Of a DNA stretch of 64,000 bases, positions 26,845 to 36,100 are shown one piece after another. The stretch is from contig JAFTUV010000016.1 in assembly GCA_017466065.1 (NCBI GenBank), forward strand, positions 3,969 to 67,968. Reading direction: 5' to 3'. The DNA comes from Bacteroidaceae bacterium. Lineage in GTDB: Bacteria > Bacteroidota > Bacteroidia > Bacteroidales > Bacteroidaceae. How positions within the stretch are numbered: the first letter of the stretch is position 1; every line of letters starts with the position of its first letter. Position numbers and translations under genes: made by a program. The notes under the pieces were generated by a model. That model did no database searches, had not been told where the DNA came from, and saw nothing but the letters and a program-made list of their open reading frames with translations.

Positions 26845-27819
26845 ATGTATAATTGGGAACAGGTGAGAGAGAGAGTCAATCTCTTTGTCGATAATTTGAA
26901 ATTTGAACGTGAACCGTTGGAGCTGTATAGGCCCATAAGATACACATTGGCGCAGAGTGGCAAGCGTGTGCGTCCGGTGCTGTGCCTTATGGCCTATAAT
27001 TTATATAAGGATACTATTGACGAAGCGTTGTATCCGGCCGTGGCAATGGAAACATACCACAACTACACCCTTATTCACGATGATGTGATGGACCGTGCCG
27101 ATATTCGTCGCGGCAAGCCCACTGTCTGCGCAAAATGGGGCGATACTGCGGCAATACTCTCGGGCGATACAATGCTGGTGCTCGCATACGAATTTTTGGC
27201 TCACGCTCCCGCCGACAAACTCCCGCAGATGCTTGCGCTCTTTACCGAAACGGCAAAAGAGGTTGGCGACGGGCAACAGTATGACCTTGATTTTGAGAAA
27301 CGTTCCAATGTTACCGAGCAGGAGTATATGGAAATGATACGCCTTAAAACCTCGGTCCTCATTGCAGCTTCCCTTAAAATGGGCGGAATTGCAGCGGGTG
27401 CAAGCGAGAGTGACCTTGAAAATCTCTATGCCTATGGCGAAACAATGGGGCTTGCTTTCCAATTGCAGGACGACCTGCTCGATGTTTATGGCGATGTTGC
27501 CCTGTTCGGCAAGAAAATCGGCGGTGACATTCGTTGCAACAAAAAGACTTTCCTTCTCATAAAGGCAATGGAGCTTGCTTCGCCCGAGCAACTTTCCGAA
27601 ATTGATGCGTGGATCAACAACCCCACGTGCGACGATGATGCAAAAGTTGCTTATTTTACCTCGCTCTACACCTCGCTGGGTGTGAAGGATATTTGCGAGA
27701 AGCGCATCTGTGAGCTTTTTGCAAAATGCGACGGCTTTATAGAAAAACTCTCGGTGCCGGCCGACAGGAGGGCCAACCTGAAAGCCTTTGCCGATTCGTT
27801 GCTTAATCGTTACCTATAA
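26845..27819 (+). CDS. polyprenyl diphosphate synthase (trans-isoprenyl synthase)
   Basis: 324 residues from ATG 26845. It condenses IPP with allylic diphosphates. The first Asp-rich motif is LIHDDVMDRAD, with GKPT following, the second is LQDDLLD, and SGKRVRPVL lies near the N terminus. There is no two-residue insertion in the first Asp-rich motif, unlike type II bacterial FPP synthases, and Tyr is five residues before it, which would favour a medium chain such as C20; product length is not certain. An upstream ATG at 26806 lies inside the TonB terminator and was not used. Confidence 0.88.
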   Translation: MYNWEQVRERVNLFVDNLKFEREPLELYRPIRYTLAQSGKRVRPVLCLMAYNLYKDTIDEALYPAVAMETYHNYTLIHDDVMDRADIRRGKPTVCAKWGDTAAILSGDTMLVLAYEFLAHAPADKLPQMLALFTETAKEVGDGQQYDLDFEKRSNVTEQEYMEMIRLKTSVLIAASLKMGGIAAGASESDLENLYAYGETMGLAFQLQDDLLDVYGDVALFGKKIGGDIRCNKKTFLLIKAMELASPEQLSEIDAWINNPTCDDDAKVAYFTSLYTSLGVKDICEKRICELFAKCDGFIEKLSVPADRRANLKAFADSLLNRYL

Positions 27820-27837
27820 TATATATAATAAGGTATT

Positions 27838-28554
27838 ATGCCATACAGACGATTGCCAAAAACCGACCAAGCACGCATAAGGGCGTTGCGCACTGCTGTC
27901 GAGAGCAGCGTGCAGAATGGTGTCTTTACCAATGTCCTCTCGCATAATACCTACTACAAGGCAAAGACCTTCTTGGAGAAATTCTCGCGCGAGGTTGATG
28001 TGTATAAACGCTGTGTGGCGGAGCAGTCGAGAAAGCGTGGCAACGACAAATATGAAGCAGCACTCAAACGGGCGCGTATGTATGTGTCGCACTTCATACA
28101 GGTGTTGAGTATGTCTATAATGCGTGGCGAAATAGCCCGCAGCAAGCGTCCCTATTATGGCCTGCCGCAGGAGGAAGATACTATTCCCAATCTCTTCTCC
28201 GAGGTTGCAGTGCTCGAATGGGGCGCAAAGGTCATCGAGGGCGAGAAACGCAGACAGGGCGAGGGTGGCGTTCCCATCTATAATCCTACAATGGCGCGTG
28301 TGTCGGTTGCATACGAACTCTTCAAGGAGATGTACGACAGGCAACAATCCTTGCAGCAACGCACAGCCGATTCGTTGCGCAATATTTCGGATATGCGTTT
28401 CGAATGTGACGAGATTATTTTTGAGGCTTGGGGCGAGATTGAAAAGGCCTTCTCGGCTTTTACCGGCGAGAATCGTGTTAAAAAGTGCGCCGAGTATGGC
28501 GTGATTTACTATTATCGTGCCGACCGTGGCAAGAATAATGCAGCAGATGATTGA
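27838..28554 (+). CDS. conserved hypothetical protein upstream of tatD
   Basis: 238 residues, not recognised. Basic, mostly helical, with no signal peptide or membrane segment. Notable segments: NVLSHNTYYKAKTFLEKFSR, VSHFIQVLSMSIMRGEI, RSKRPYYGLP and MRFECDEIIFEAWGEIEKAF. The spacing of Tyr/His/Glu residues hints at a helical bundle, but no catalytic motif stands out. Its stop overlaps the TatD start, so the two are translationally coupled. It may be a Bacteroidetes-specific family. Confidence 0.7.
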   Translation: MPYRRLPKTDQARIRALRTAVESSVQNGVFTNVLSHNTYYKAKTFLEKFSREVDVYKRCVAEQSRKRGNDKYEAALKRARMYVSHFIQVLSMSIMRGEIARSKRPYYGLPQEEDTIPNLFSEVAVLEWGAKVIEGEKRRQGEGGVPIYNPTMARVSVAYELFKEMYDRQQSLQQRTADSLRNISDMRFECDEIIFEAWGEIEKAFSAFTGENRVKKCAEYGVIYYYRADRGKNNAADD

Positions 28555-29341
28555 ATTTGTCGATACACATACTCATCTTTTCTGCAAAGAGTTCGACGAA
28601 GATAGGGCGGCCGTTGTTGAGCGTGCCCTTGCCGCGGGTGTGAGGCGTTTATGTCTGCCGTCCATAAATGCAGAAACCTTGCCGTCGCTTATGGCTATGT
28701 GCGACAGCCACCCGGGTGTATGTTATCCTATGATTGGGCTGCATCCTACCGATGTTACTGCCGATTATAGTTGTTCCCTTCAAAGAATGGAGGAACTTTT
28801 AAGGAGCGACAAACGCTTTATTGCAGTGGGTGAGGTGGGGCTCGATTTTTATTGGAGCGACGAGTTTCGCAGAGAACAGTTCGATGCTTTCGAAGCGCAG
28901 ATAGAGTGGGCACGTAATATGTGTCTGCCCTTGGTTATCCACTCGCGCAACGCTTTTAATGAACTTGCCGATGTGATGGAGAAACATCGTTCGGCAGGAT
29001 TGCGTGGCGTGTTTCATTGTTTCTCGGGGAGTGCCGATGAGGCTGCAAGGCTGCTCTCCTATGAGGGCTTCTTCTTGGGCATAGGCGGTGTGCTCACATA
29101 TAAAAAATCGACACTGCCGGCTGTGCTTGCCAATGTGCCGTTGGAGCGCATAGTGCTGGAAACGGATTCCCCCTATCTGTCGCCCGTTCCTTTCCGTGGC
29201 AAACGTAACGAGAGTGCTTATATTCCCTATATAGCTGCTGTGCTTGCCGATATTTATGGTTGCACGGCAGAGTATGTGGCCGAAATTACCACGGCCAATG
29301 CAATGCGCTTGTTTCCGAAATTGTGTGATAATGAAGATTGA
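28547..29341 (+). CDS. TatD family metal-dependent hydrolase
   Basis: 264 residues from ATG 28547 (an ATG nine bases earlier is also possible). A TIM-barrel amidohydrolase-type nuclease. Seen: the metal motif DTHTHLF, VGEVGLDFYWS, LVIHSRNAF, FHCFSGS and the late metal Asp in LETDSPYL. TatD proteins show 3'-5' DNA exonuclease or related activity in the cytoplasm. Overlaps the previous gene by 8 bases and the next by 11. Confidence 0.92.
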   Translation: MIEFVDTHTHLFCKEFDEDRAAVVERALAAGVRRLCLPSINAETLPSLMAMCDSHPGVCYPMIGLHPTDVTADYSCSLQRMEELLRSDKRFIAVGEVGLDFYWSDEFRREQFDAFEAQIEWARNMCLPLVIHSRNAFNELADVMEKHRSAGLRGVFHCFSGSADEAARLLSYEGFFLGIGGVLTYKKSTLPAVLANVPLERIVLETDSPYLSPVPFRGKRNESAYIPYIAAVLADIYGCTAEYVAEITTANAMRLFPKLCDNED

Positions 29342-30404
29342 CGATATAGAATTATTTTCCGGCCACAAGCGTCCGTTTGTGATTGCCGGCCCTTGCAGTG
29401 CCGAAAGTGAGGAGCAGGTGATGGCTGTGGCCACCGAACTTGCCGCTTCGGGCGTGGGGCTCTTTCGCGCCGGAATATGGAAGCCTCGTACCCGTCCCGG
29501 TTGTTTCGAGGGGGTGGGCTCGCGTGGCTTAAAGTGGTTGGCGCGTGTGAAGAGGGAACTTTCTCTTCCTGTAACAACCGAGGTTGCGACTGCTGACCAC
29601 GTCGAGGAGGCTCTCTCGGCAGGCGTAGATGTTCTGTGGGTGGGTGCCCGCACCGTGACCAATCCGTTTGCCGTGCAGGAGGTGGCCGAGGCGTTGCGGG
29701 GGGTGGATATTCCTGTGCTTGTGAAGAATCCGGTAAACCCGGATGTGAATTTGTGGATTGGGGCTTTTGAGCGTCTCTATAATTGCGGCGTTACACGTTT
29801 GGGGGCTATACACAGGGGCTTTTCGTCTTATGGCGAGAATTTCTATCGCAATGCTCCGCAGTGGCAGATTCCTTTGGAACTTAAAAATCGCTTCCCTCAA
29901 CTTTTTCTTATATGCGACCCGAGCCACATTGCCGGCAAGAGCGAGCTTGTACAGGGGCTTGCCCAGCAGGCTATGGACCTTAATTTCGATGGATTGATGG
30001 TGGAGGTGCATAATGAACCGGCGTGTGCATTGAGCGATGCGCGTCAGCAGATAACACCAGCTGCGTTGAACAACTTGCTGTCGGGGCTTGTGAATCGTTC
30101 CCCGGTGGCTGAGGGAGAGGAGTTTACAGCGTTCCGCAATAGAATAGACGCGATAGACATTGAACTTGTGGCACTTCTCGCGAAGCGTATGGAGGTGTCC
30201 CGCGAGATTGGTGCCGTAAAGAAAGATAAGGGAATTACCGTGTTTCAGCCCTATCGTTACAAGGAAACAATGGAGCGTTGCGCAGCAATGGGTGCTAAAT
30301 ATAATATCGGTGCCGATGTTGTAAAAGAGGTCTTTGAGGCGATACATTCCGAGAGTGTGCGCCAGCAGTTGTCGATTGTAAACGATAAAGAACAGATTTT
30401 ATGA
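29331..30404 (+). CDS. bifunctional DAHP synthase / chorismate mutase
   Basis: 357 residues from ATG 29331. Residues about 1-255 are a DAHP synthase of the KDO8PS-like type (FVIAGPCSAESEEQV, FRAGIWKPRTRPGCFEGVG, VGARTVTNP, ICDPSHIAGKSELV), the first step of the shikimate pathway. Residues about 270-357 are an AroQ-type chorismate mutase (FRNRIDAIDIELVALLAKRM, then SREIGAVKK), which converts chorismate to prephenate. Fusion of the two is typical of Bacteroidetes and links pathway entry to a sensor of end products. A longer reading from 29244 would lie inside tatD and is rejected. Neighbouring aromatic genes are absent. Confidence 0.93.
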   Translation: MKIDDIELFSGHKRPFVIAGPCSAESEEQVMAVATELAASGVGLFRAGIWKPRTRPGCFEGVGSRGLKWLARVKRELSLPVTTEVATADHVEEALSAGVDVLWVGARTVTNPFAVQEVAEALRGVDIPVLVKNPVNPDVNLWIGAFERLYNCGVTRLGAIHRGFSSYGENFYRNAPQWQIPLELKNRFPQLFLICDPSHIAGKSELVQGLAQQAMDLNFDGLMVEVHNEPACALSDARQQITPAALNNLLSGLVNRSPVAEGEEFTAFRNRIDAIDIELVALLAKRMEVSREIGAVKKDKGITVFQPYRYKETMERCAAMGAKYNIGADVVKEVFEAIHSESVRQQLSIVNDKEQIL

Positions 30405-31534
30405 ATATGGTGAGGGGTGTTGAAATGTTCGTGACGGTGCTTTCCCTGTTTCTGCTTGTTTCTTGTGGCGGCGGTGGCACAGCCCCCTCGTCAGTGTGTG
30501 GCGGCGACACTCTGGCAATGCGTCATTCGATGCTGTTGCAGATGGTCGATTGTGACAGTTTTATGGTTGCCGAGGTTAAGAATCCTTGGCGCGAAGCTCT
30601 TCTGCATCGTTATTTGCTGGTGCCGGACGGTGAAAAACTCCCTACGGGAATGCCGCAAGGCACACTCCTGCGCACCCCTATGGACAATGCTCTTCTTTTC
30701 TCGGGAATACACGCAACCTTGTTTGTCCGGTTAGGCTGCGATTCTGTGGTTAAAGGTGTATGCGATGTCCGCTACATTCAGCTGCCTTGGTTGCAGGATA
30801 GGGTGGCGGCCGGCGAGATTGCCGATTGCGGCAGCTCGCTCGATGTAAATGTCGAGAGGGTGGCTATGCTCTCTCCCGACGCTGTATTTGCTTTCCCGTT
30901 CGAGAATGGCGGCTATGGTAAGCTGGATAAACTTAAATATCCCATTGTGGAGTGTGCCGAATATATGGAGGCTTCCCCTTTGGGTGCGGCCGAATGGATG
31001 CGCTTCTATGGTCGTCTGCTTGGTTGCGGCGCGGTGGCCGACTCGTTGTTTGCAATGGTATGTGACAACTTTGAGCAACTGCAAAAGAGGGTTGCCGGTT
31101 GCGTGGAGCGTCCGACGCTTATGTGTGAACTGAAAAACAGCTCGGCGTGGTATGTCCCTACTGCCCTAAGCACAATGGGGCAGATGTACAAGATGGCCGG
31201 TGCCGATTATCTGTTTGCCGACATTGAAGGGCAGGGCTCTGTTCCGCTTTCCTATGAAACGGTGCTTGCACGAGCGGCTAATGCCGATTTCTGGTTGATA
31301 AAATATAATTCTCCTGTCGATAGGACCCGCGCTTCGCTGCTTGACGATTTTAAGGGGTATTCTCATTTTGCGCCTTTTAAAAATGGGAATATTTATGGTT
31401 GCAACACTGCTCGCAGGCCTGTTTTTGAGGAGACGACCTTTCGGCCCGACCTGTTGCTTGCCGAATTGATGGCTATATTCCATCCCTCGCTGTTCGATGA
31501 GTATAAATTGAGATATTATGAAAGATTGCCATAG
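30401..31534 (+). CDS. BtuF/FhuD-like ABC transporter substrate-binding lipoprotein
   Basis: 377 residues. The signal peptide ends in LVSC (Cys22), followed by glycines and lacking an acidic surface-export signal, so it probably stays on the periplasmic side. The body matches the helical-backbone binding-protein fold (VERVAMLSPDAVFAFPFENG, ECAEYMEASPLGAAEWMRFYG, YKMAGADYLFADIEG). The family binds iron chelates, haem or cobalamin. It overlaps the upstream gene by 4 bases (ATGA) and the permease by 17. The ligand is not determinable here. Confidence 0.87.
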   Translation: MNMVRGVEMFVTVLSLFLLVSCGGGGTAPSSVCGGDTLAMRHSMLLQMVDCDSFMVAEVKNPWREALLHRYLLVPDGEKLPTGMPQGTLLRTPMDNALLFSGIHATLFVRLGCDSVVKGVCDVRYIQLPWLQDRVAAGEIADCGSSLDVNVERVAMLSPDAVFAFPFENGGYGKLDKLKYPIVECAEYMEASPLGAAEWMRFYGRLLGCGAVADSLFAMVCDNFEQLQKRVAGCVERPTLMCELKNSSAWYVPTALSTMGQMYKMAGADYLFADIEGQGSVPLSYETVLARAANADFWLIKYNSPVDRTRASLLDDFKGYSHFAPFKNGNIYGCNTARRPVFEETTFRPDLLLAELMAIFHPSLFDEYKLRYYERLP

Positions 31535-32534
31535 GAATATATATGTGATTTTTGCAGGTGTGCTATTGCTTTTCCTGCTATTTTTGAGCAATCTGTTTAT
31601 GGGCTCTGTCGCACTGCCGTTCGAGGCGGTGGCCGATATTCTTCTGGGTAGCGATACGGGCAATGAGGCGTGGCGTTTGATTGTTGTGGAAACTCGTCTG
31701 CCACAGGCGGTTACGGCTCTTTTTGCAGGAATGTCGTTGGCCGTTGCCGGCCTTTTGCTGCAAACGTTGTTTAACAATCCTCTTGCCGGTCCCGAGGTGT
31801 TGGGAGTAAATAGCGGAGCCGGCCTTGGCGTTGCAGTTGTTATGTTGCTGCTGCAAGGTTCGATGGGCATTGGCGGGTATCTGCTGGTGTTGTCGGGTGC
31901 CTTTTTGGGTGCTTTGCTCATAATAATGTTGGTGCTTCTGCTCTCCCATCTGCTGTCGAATAATATCTATCTGCTGATTGCCGGCCTTGCGATAAGTTAC
32001 CTTGCTTCGTCGGTAATATCCATCCTGAACTATTTTTCCACTGCCGAGGGGGTACACTCCTATCTTATTTGGGGAATGGGCGGCTTTGGCGGTGTTTCTA
32101 TGGATATGCTCCCGCTCTATTCGGGGTTGCTGGCTGCGATGCTCTTGTGTGCCTTGCTGCTTGTAAAGCCGTTGAATGTTATTCTTCTGGGCGATGCCTA
32201 TGCAAGAAATCTTGGAGTGAACATTAAGCGTTTGCGAGGAATTCTGCTTCTGCTGGTAGGCGGCATAACTGCGGTTGTTACGGCATTCTGCGGGCCGATT
32301 GCTTTTATAGGCCTTGCCGTTCCCCATTTGGCACGTTTGGCTGTGAATACCGCCAACCATCGTGTGCTGTTGCCTGTTACCATTCTGGCGGGTGGAGCGG
32401 TTGCTCTTGTTTGCAATCTTGTGTGTCAGTTGCCGGGGGGCAGCGGCCTGTTGCCCTTGGGGGCTGTAACCTCGCTTATAGGTGCTCCTGTAATTATCTA
32501 TGTGGTGCTTAAAGAACGTTTGAACGGGCGTTGA
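31518..32534 (+). CDS. FecCD/BtuC-type ABC transporter permease
   Basis: 338 residues with about ten membrane helices and family motifs RLPQAVTALFAGMSLAVAG, NNPLAGPEVLGVNSGAGLG, LGVNIKRLRG and GPIAFIGLAVPHLAR. It forms the inner-membrane channel for the binding protein encoded just upstream. The ATP-binding subunit expected to follow is missing: the next 570 bases are non-coding. The ATPase may be encoded elsewhere, or was lost by rearrangement near the repeat at 32.66 kb. Confidence 0.9.
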   Translation: MKDCHRNIYVIFAGVLLLFLLFLSNLFMGSVALPFEAVADILLGSDTGNEAWRLIVVETRLPQAVTALFAGMSLAVAGLLLQTLFNNPLAGPEVLGVNSGAGLGVAVVMLLLQGSMGIGGYLLVLSGAFLGALLIIMLVLLLSHLLSNNIYLLIAGLAISYLASSVISILNYFSTAEGVHSYLIWGMGGFGGVSMDMLPLYSGLLAAMLLCALLLVKPLNVILLGDAYARNLGVNIKRLRGILLLLVGGITAVVTAFCGPIAFIGLAVPHLARLAVNTANHRVLLPVTILAGGAVALVCNLVCQLPGGSGLLPLGAVTSLIGAPVIIYVVLKERLNGR

Positions 32535-32599
32535 GTGCCTCTTTTCCGTTTTTTGCTAATTTACTATATTTTTAATAAATTCAATAAATCTGCGTTTTC

Positions 32600-32631
32600 T
32601 TTGTAAAGTAGATTTATTTGTCTATTTTTGC
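32600..32631 (+). promoter_or_regulatory. complete Bacteroidota promoter TTTG-N19-TATTTTTGC
   Basis: The -33 TTTG (32600-32603) and -7 TATTTTTGC (32623-32631) are separated by exactly 19 bases. Transcription would start near 32638 and read through a dispersed repeat copy into the structured RNA region and towards the glycosidase-like gene. Confidence 0.65.
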
Positions 32632-32660
32632 ATAGATTTGAGATAAATATCGAATCTATT

Positions 32661-32724
32661 TTGCACTTGCTGTGAAAAATATCCAAGTACGCTTGATATT
32701 TCTTGCCCGTTGGTGCATAGATTG
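32661..32724 (-). repeat. dispersed repeat, copy 4 (inverted orientation)
   Basis: Reading TTGCACTTGCTGTGAAA, ATCCAAGTACGCTTGATAT and TTGCCCGTTGGTGCATAG, it is the reverse complement of the repeat at 13.8 kb with several substitutions. It lies directly downstream of a perfect promoter, like the other copies. Confidence 0.6.
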
Positions 32725-32737
32725 GTCGTAATATGCG

Positions 32738-32824
32738 ATTTTAAGCGTTTGTGCTTTGTATCGTGTAATTATGGCAAATGCAGTTTATACTGTGACATAT
32801 TTTAAGCGCATTGGCTTTACTATC
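32738..32824 (+). repeat. short imperfect direct repeat
   Basis: ATTTTAAGCG followed by a GCTTT and TATC occurs at 32738-32762 and again at 32799-32824, a period of about 61 bases, immediately upstream of the structured RNA candidate. Confidence 0.45.
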
Positions 32825-32826
32825 TT

Positions 32827-33010
32827 ACTGATGGGAGCATAGCTCCGGTAGGGTTTTATTCCCTATCTAAACTTGGCGGTTTAAAAAAGAAAGAATAGTG
32901 GCAAAGTTGATGTCCGCGCTGTGTATACGGCGTGGGCGATTTGCATATCTTTCTTTCGGGTACGCCAAGACCTCATCAGTGGATAATGTGAGTTGTCCAC
33001 GTTTTTTTTG
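32827..33010 (+). ncRNA. multi-helix structured RNA candidate with intrinsic terminator
   Basis: Helices read by eye: closing stem ACTGATG (32827-32833) with CATCAGT (32974-32980); hairpin GGAG-CATAG-CTCC; hairpin GGTAGGG with CCCTATC; stem CTTGGCG with CGCCAAG; AAGAAAGA with TCTTTCTT; GGCAAA opposite TTTGC; and an apical stem GTCCGCGCTG / CGGCGTGGGC (wobbles allowed) closing a TGTATA loop. A terminator follows: GTGGATAA (32979-32986) with TTGTCCAC (32993-33000) and eight Ts. It has no coding potential. Candidates are a 6S-like RNA (possibly the Bacteroidales-1 motif) or a leader with regulated termination ahead of the gene at 33105. The 5' end is not defined. Confidence 0.6.
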
Positions 33011-33104
33011 TATAATAGTTAAGGTCGTGATGCGGTTTTTGTTTGCTTGTTTATGGCGTTTTTCAATTGTTTAGGAAAAATAAATTAAGTACTAACCTAA
33101 AAAT

Positions 33105-36100
33105 ATGAGTTTTATGAAGAAATTTTTATCTTTTATCTTGGCTTTTATCTGTGCCACAGGTGCAGTGATGGCCGGTAAAATAGAGGTTTCGGTAACTTTG
33201 CCCGATGCCGGCAAGCCCGAACACGTCTATACAATGGTAAATGGTAATAATGTGTACTCCAACGGCCTTACTGCGCCTACACAGACAGCCGAGAATTACG
33301 GTCTGTTTGCGTTCTATGCGGTAGATGGCGTTGAGAATGCCTATTACATTTACAGTAAAACCGCAGGCAAGTGGCTCACCTATACAAAGGCAGCCTCTTA
33401 CAACAACGGTAAAGACTTTGTGAAATTCTCGGCTACACAGGTCGAGGACACTTATTTCAAAGTCAACAATTACAGTGGCGATTATTATGAAATTCAGCCC
33501 TACACAACATCGGGTACCAATGACAAGTATATCAACTGGTATCAGGGTGTGAGCGGTAACCCCTATGATGGCACAAACACTCTTGGCTTGTGGCAGGATT
33601 CGGGTAACTCCGATGGTGGTAGCCGCTACCTTTTTGTTGAGGTTGTCACCATCGAGCGTGTTTATACCATAAACGTTCCCGAGGATATAACAATAAAGGT
33701 TGGCAATGAAACATTCTCCAATGGCGAAACATACACCATTGAAGGTTCTGTTAAAAAGAGCGATATTACTGTTGTTGCTCCCGAAGGCCAGTTTGCAGCG
33801 ATTGTTGTTGACGACGAGGCTTGCACCATAAGTGTGTTCTTTGCCACATTGCCCCAGCAGGCAACAAGCGCACCCTACACAAATGCAGTGCTCTATCCTG
33901 CACAGCAGACAGCAGTGGGCGCAGCAAAAATAGAGGAGGTCGATGGCGTTTACACATTGAGCAACAATGTTCTTGCTGCCAGCTTTATGAAACTCGGCAA
34001 CGCAATCTTCTTTGCCGGTTCCGATGCAATGAACCTTGAAGCAGGTACCGAAATATTCAGTGTGGCTTTTGGCGACGGCGATAATGTAAACGCCTCGGCA
34101 ATGACACTGAAAAATGTTGAAATGCAAGACCTTGAAGCCAATGCCGACGCTATTGGCGGTGCCGAGCACTTTGCCGGCAAGCAGCTTGTGGCGAACTATG
34201 AGTACACTTACAAGGATAGCACACTGAACATTGTATGGCGTGCAGTGTTGCGCGACGGCAGCCACTATCTGCGCACCGAAATGGAGCTTGCAGGCGTTGA
34301 CAATGTGGATATGTACAATGTGATTCCTCTTATGTACAATGTCGATACAAAAGCAGCCGGTTCCACTCCCGCAGTTGTGGGTAACACCCGTGGTGCTGTG
34401 ATTATGAGCAACAAGATATTTGCCGGTCTTGAAACTCCCACTGCTTACAATACCGTGGGCGATGCAACCGGTGAAGAGGATAAATACAACCTCACAACCT
34501 CAATGGACCCCGTTGCGCTCACAGCTGCTTCTTGGGTGCAGGTTGAAGAAGACGATGTTCCCGACCGCGTGGTTGAGGCAATAGGTATCGATTATCCTAA
34601 TATCTATGCTTACAAGCACGCAAATGTTACATTGCAACAGAACCAAAAGGTTGAAATTACAGTTGAATACACCAGCGGCTCGCACCGTTTGAACTTTGCC
34701 GGTGCCGACCTCCTTACCGCTAATGGCGCAATTGCTGCCAATGACTATCACAGCGGTTATTCTGGCACAGCAAAGAGCAATAATACATTTACTTTCATTG
34801 CTCCCGCTGATGGTACATACACTCTTCGCGTGATGGTTGAGAATAAGAGCGAGAGCATCGATGCTGAAAGCAAAATGACCGTTAAAATTTACACTCCCAA
34901 AGAGGGTGTCGTTATAAATACCGATATTGTGGGTATACAAGGCCGTTGGAGCCGTAACACCACTCTTGAAACCGGTGAAACTTGGAAAGTGGCAGGCGTT
35001 GTAGGTCTTGTCGCACAAGACGGTTCACAGGATAACGAGAATATCCACAAGACACAGAAACGCCGTTCGTTCCTTGCTTACAGCGAGCGTGAACGTGCAG
35101 TGCCTTGGAGAGCTTTCCCCTGCTATATCTCTTGGTATGAGCTTAATATCAACCGCAACAATGCCGCTCCCGGTAGTGAGCACACCAACTTTACTTCGGA
35201 CGATATTGTAGATGTTCTCAATCACTGGGTAACAGATTATTATAATAGATACGGTGAAGGTCCCGCCGCCTTTGTAATCGATGATGGCTGGGATAACTAT
35301 GGTACTTGGACTTTCCACAGCGGATTCCCCGATGAAATGCGTCCTATGGCAACATTGGCCGAGGATATGGGTGCCGGTGTCGGTGCTTGGTTAGGCCCTG
35401 TGGGCGGTTACGGACAGAGCGGTAATTATCGTCGTGATTATTGGAGTGATAAGGGTGGTATGCAGTTATCTAACCCTGCATATTATTCAACATTCAAGGC
35501 TGCTGCATATAACCTTGTAAAGAACCAAGGCGATTATAAGTTCTTCAAATTCGATGGTATTTCGGCGCAATTCACATCTGTGGGTCCCGATGCAGGTGAC
35601 ACAGGTAACGAGAATGCCGAGGGTATTATCCGCTTGGAGCGTTATGTTCGTGAGGAACTTCGCGAGGATATTTTCTTCAACACCACGGTAGGTACTTGGG
35701 CTTCACCCTTCTGGTATCAGATTACCGATGCAACTTGGCGTCAGGAGAACGACCACGACCGCATTGGTGACAATACCATCAACCGTGAGAACTGGATTAC
35801 CTATCGCGACCGTCTCGTATATCAGAACTATGTAAGCAATTCGCCCATCTGTCCCATCAATACATTGATGACTCACGGCTTTATGCTTACACAATTTGGT
35901 CCTCCCGCAAGTGACAGCCGTGATTACGAGGCTGTGTTGCGTGAAATGCGTTGCGCATTTGTTTGCGGCTCGGGCTTGGTTGAGCTTTACAACGACTATG
36001 CGTTGATGAACAGTGTTAACAACGGTGCTTTGTGGGCCGACCTTGCAGAGTGCATCGCTTGGCAGAAACGCAACGCCGATGTATTGCCCGATATCCACTG

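Noticed and set aside
32535..33104. Cobalamin riboswitch linked to the BtuF/BtuC-type genes
   Set aside because: It lies downstream of those genes, and the conserved B12-box and CCCGC core sequences are not present.
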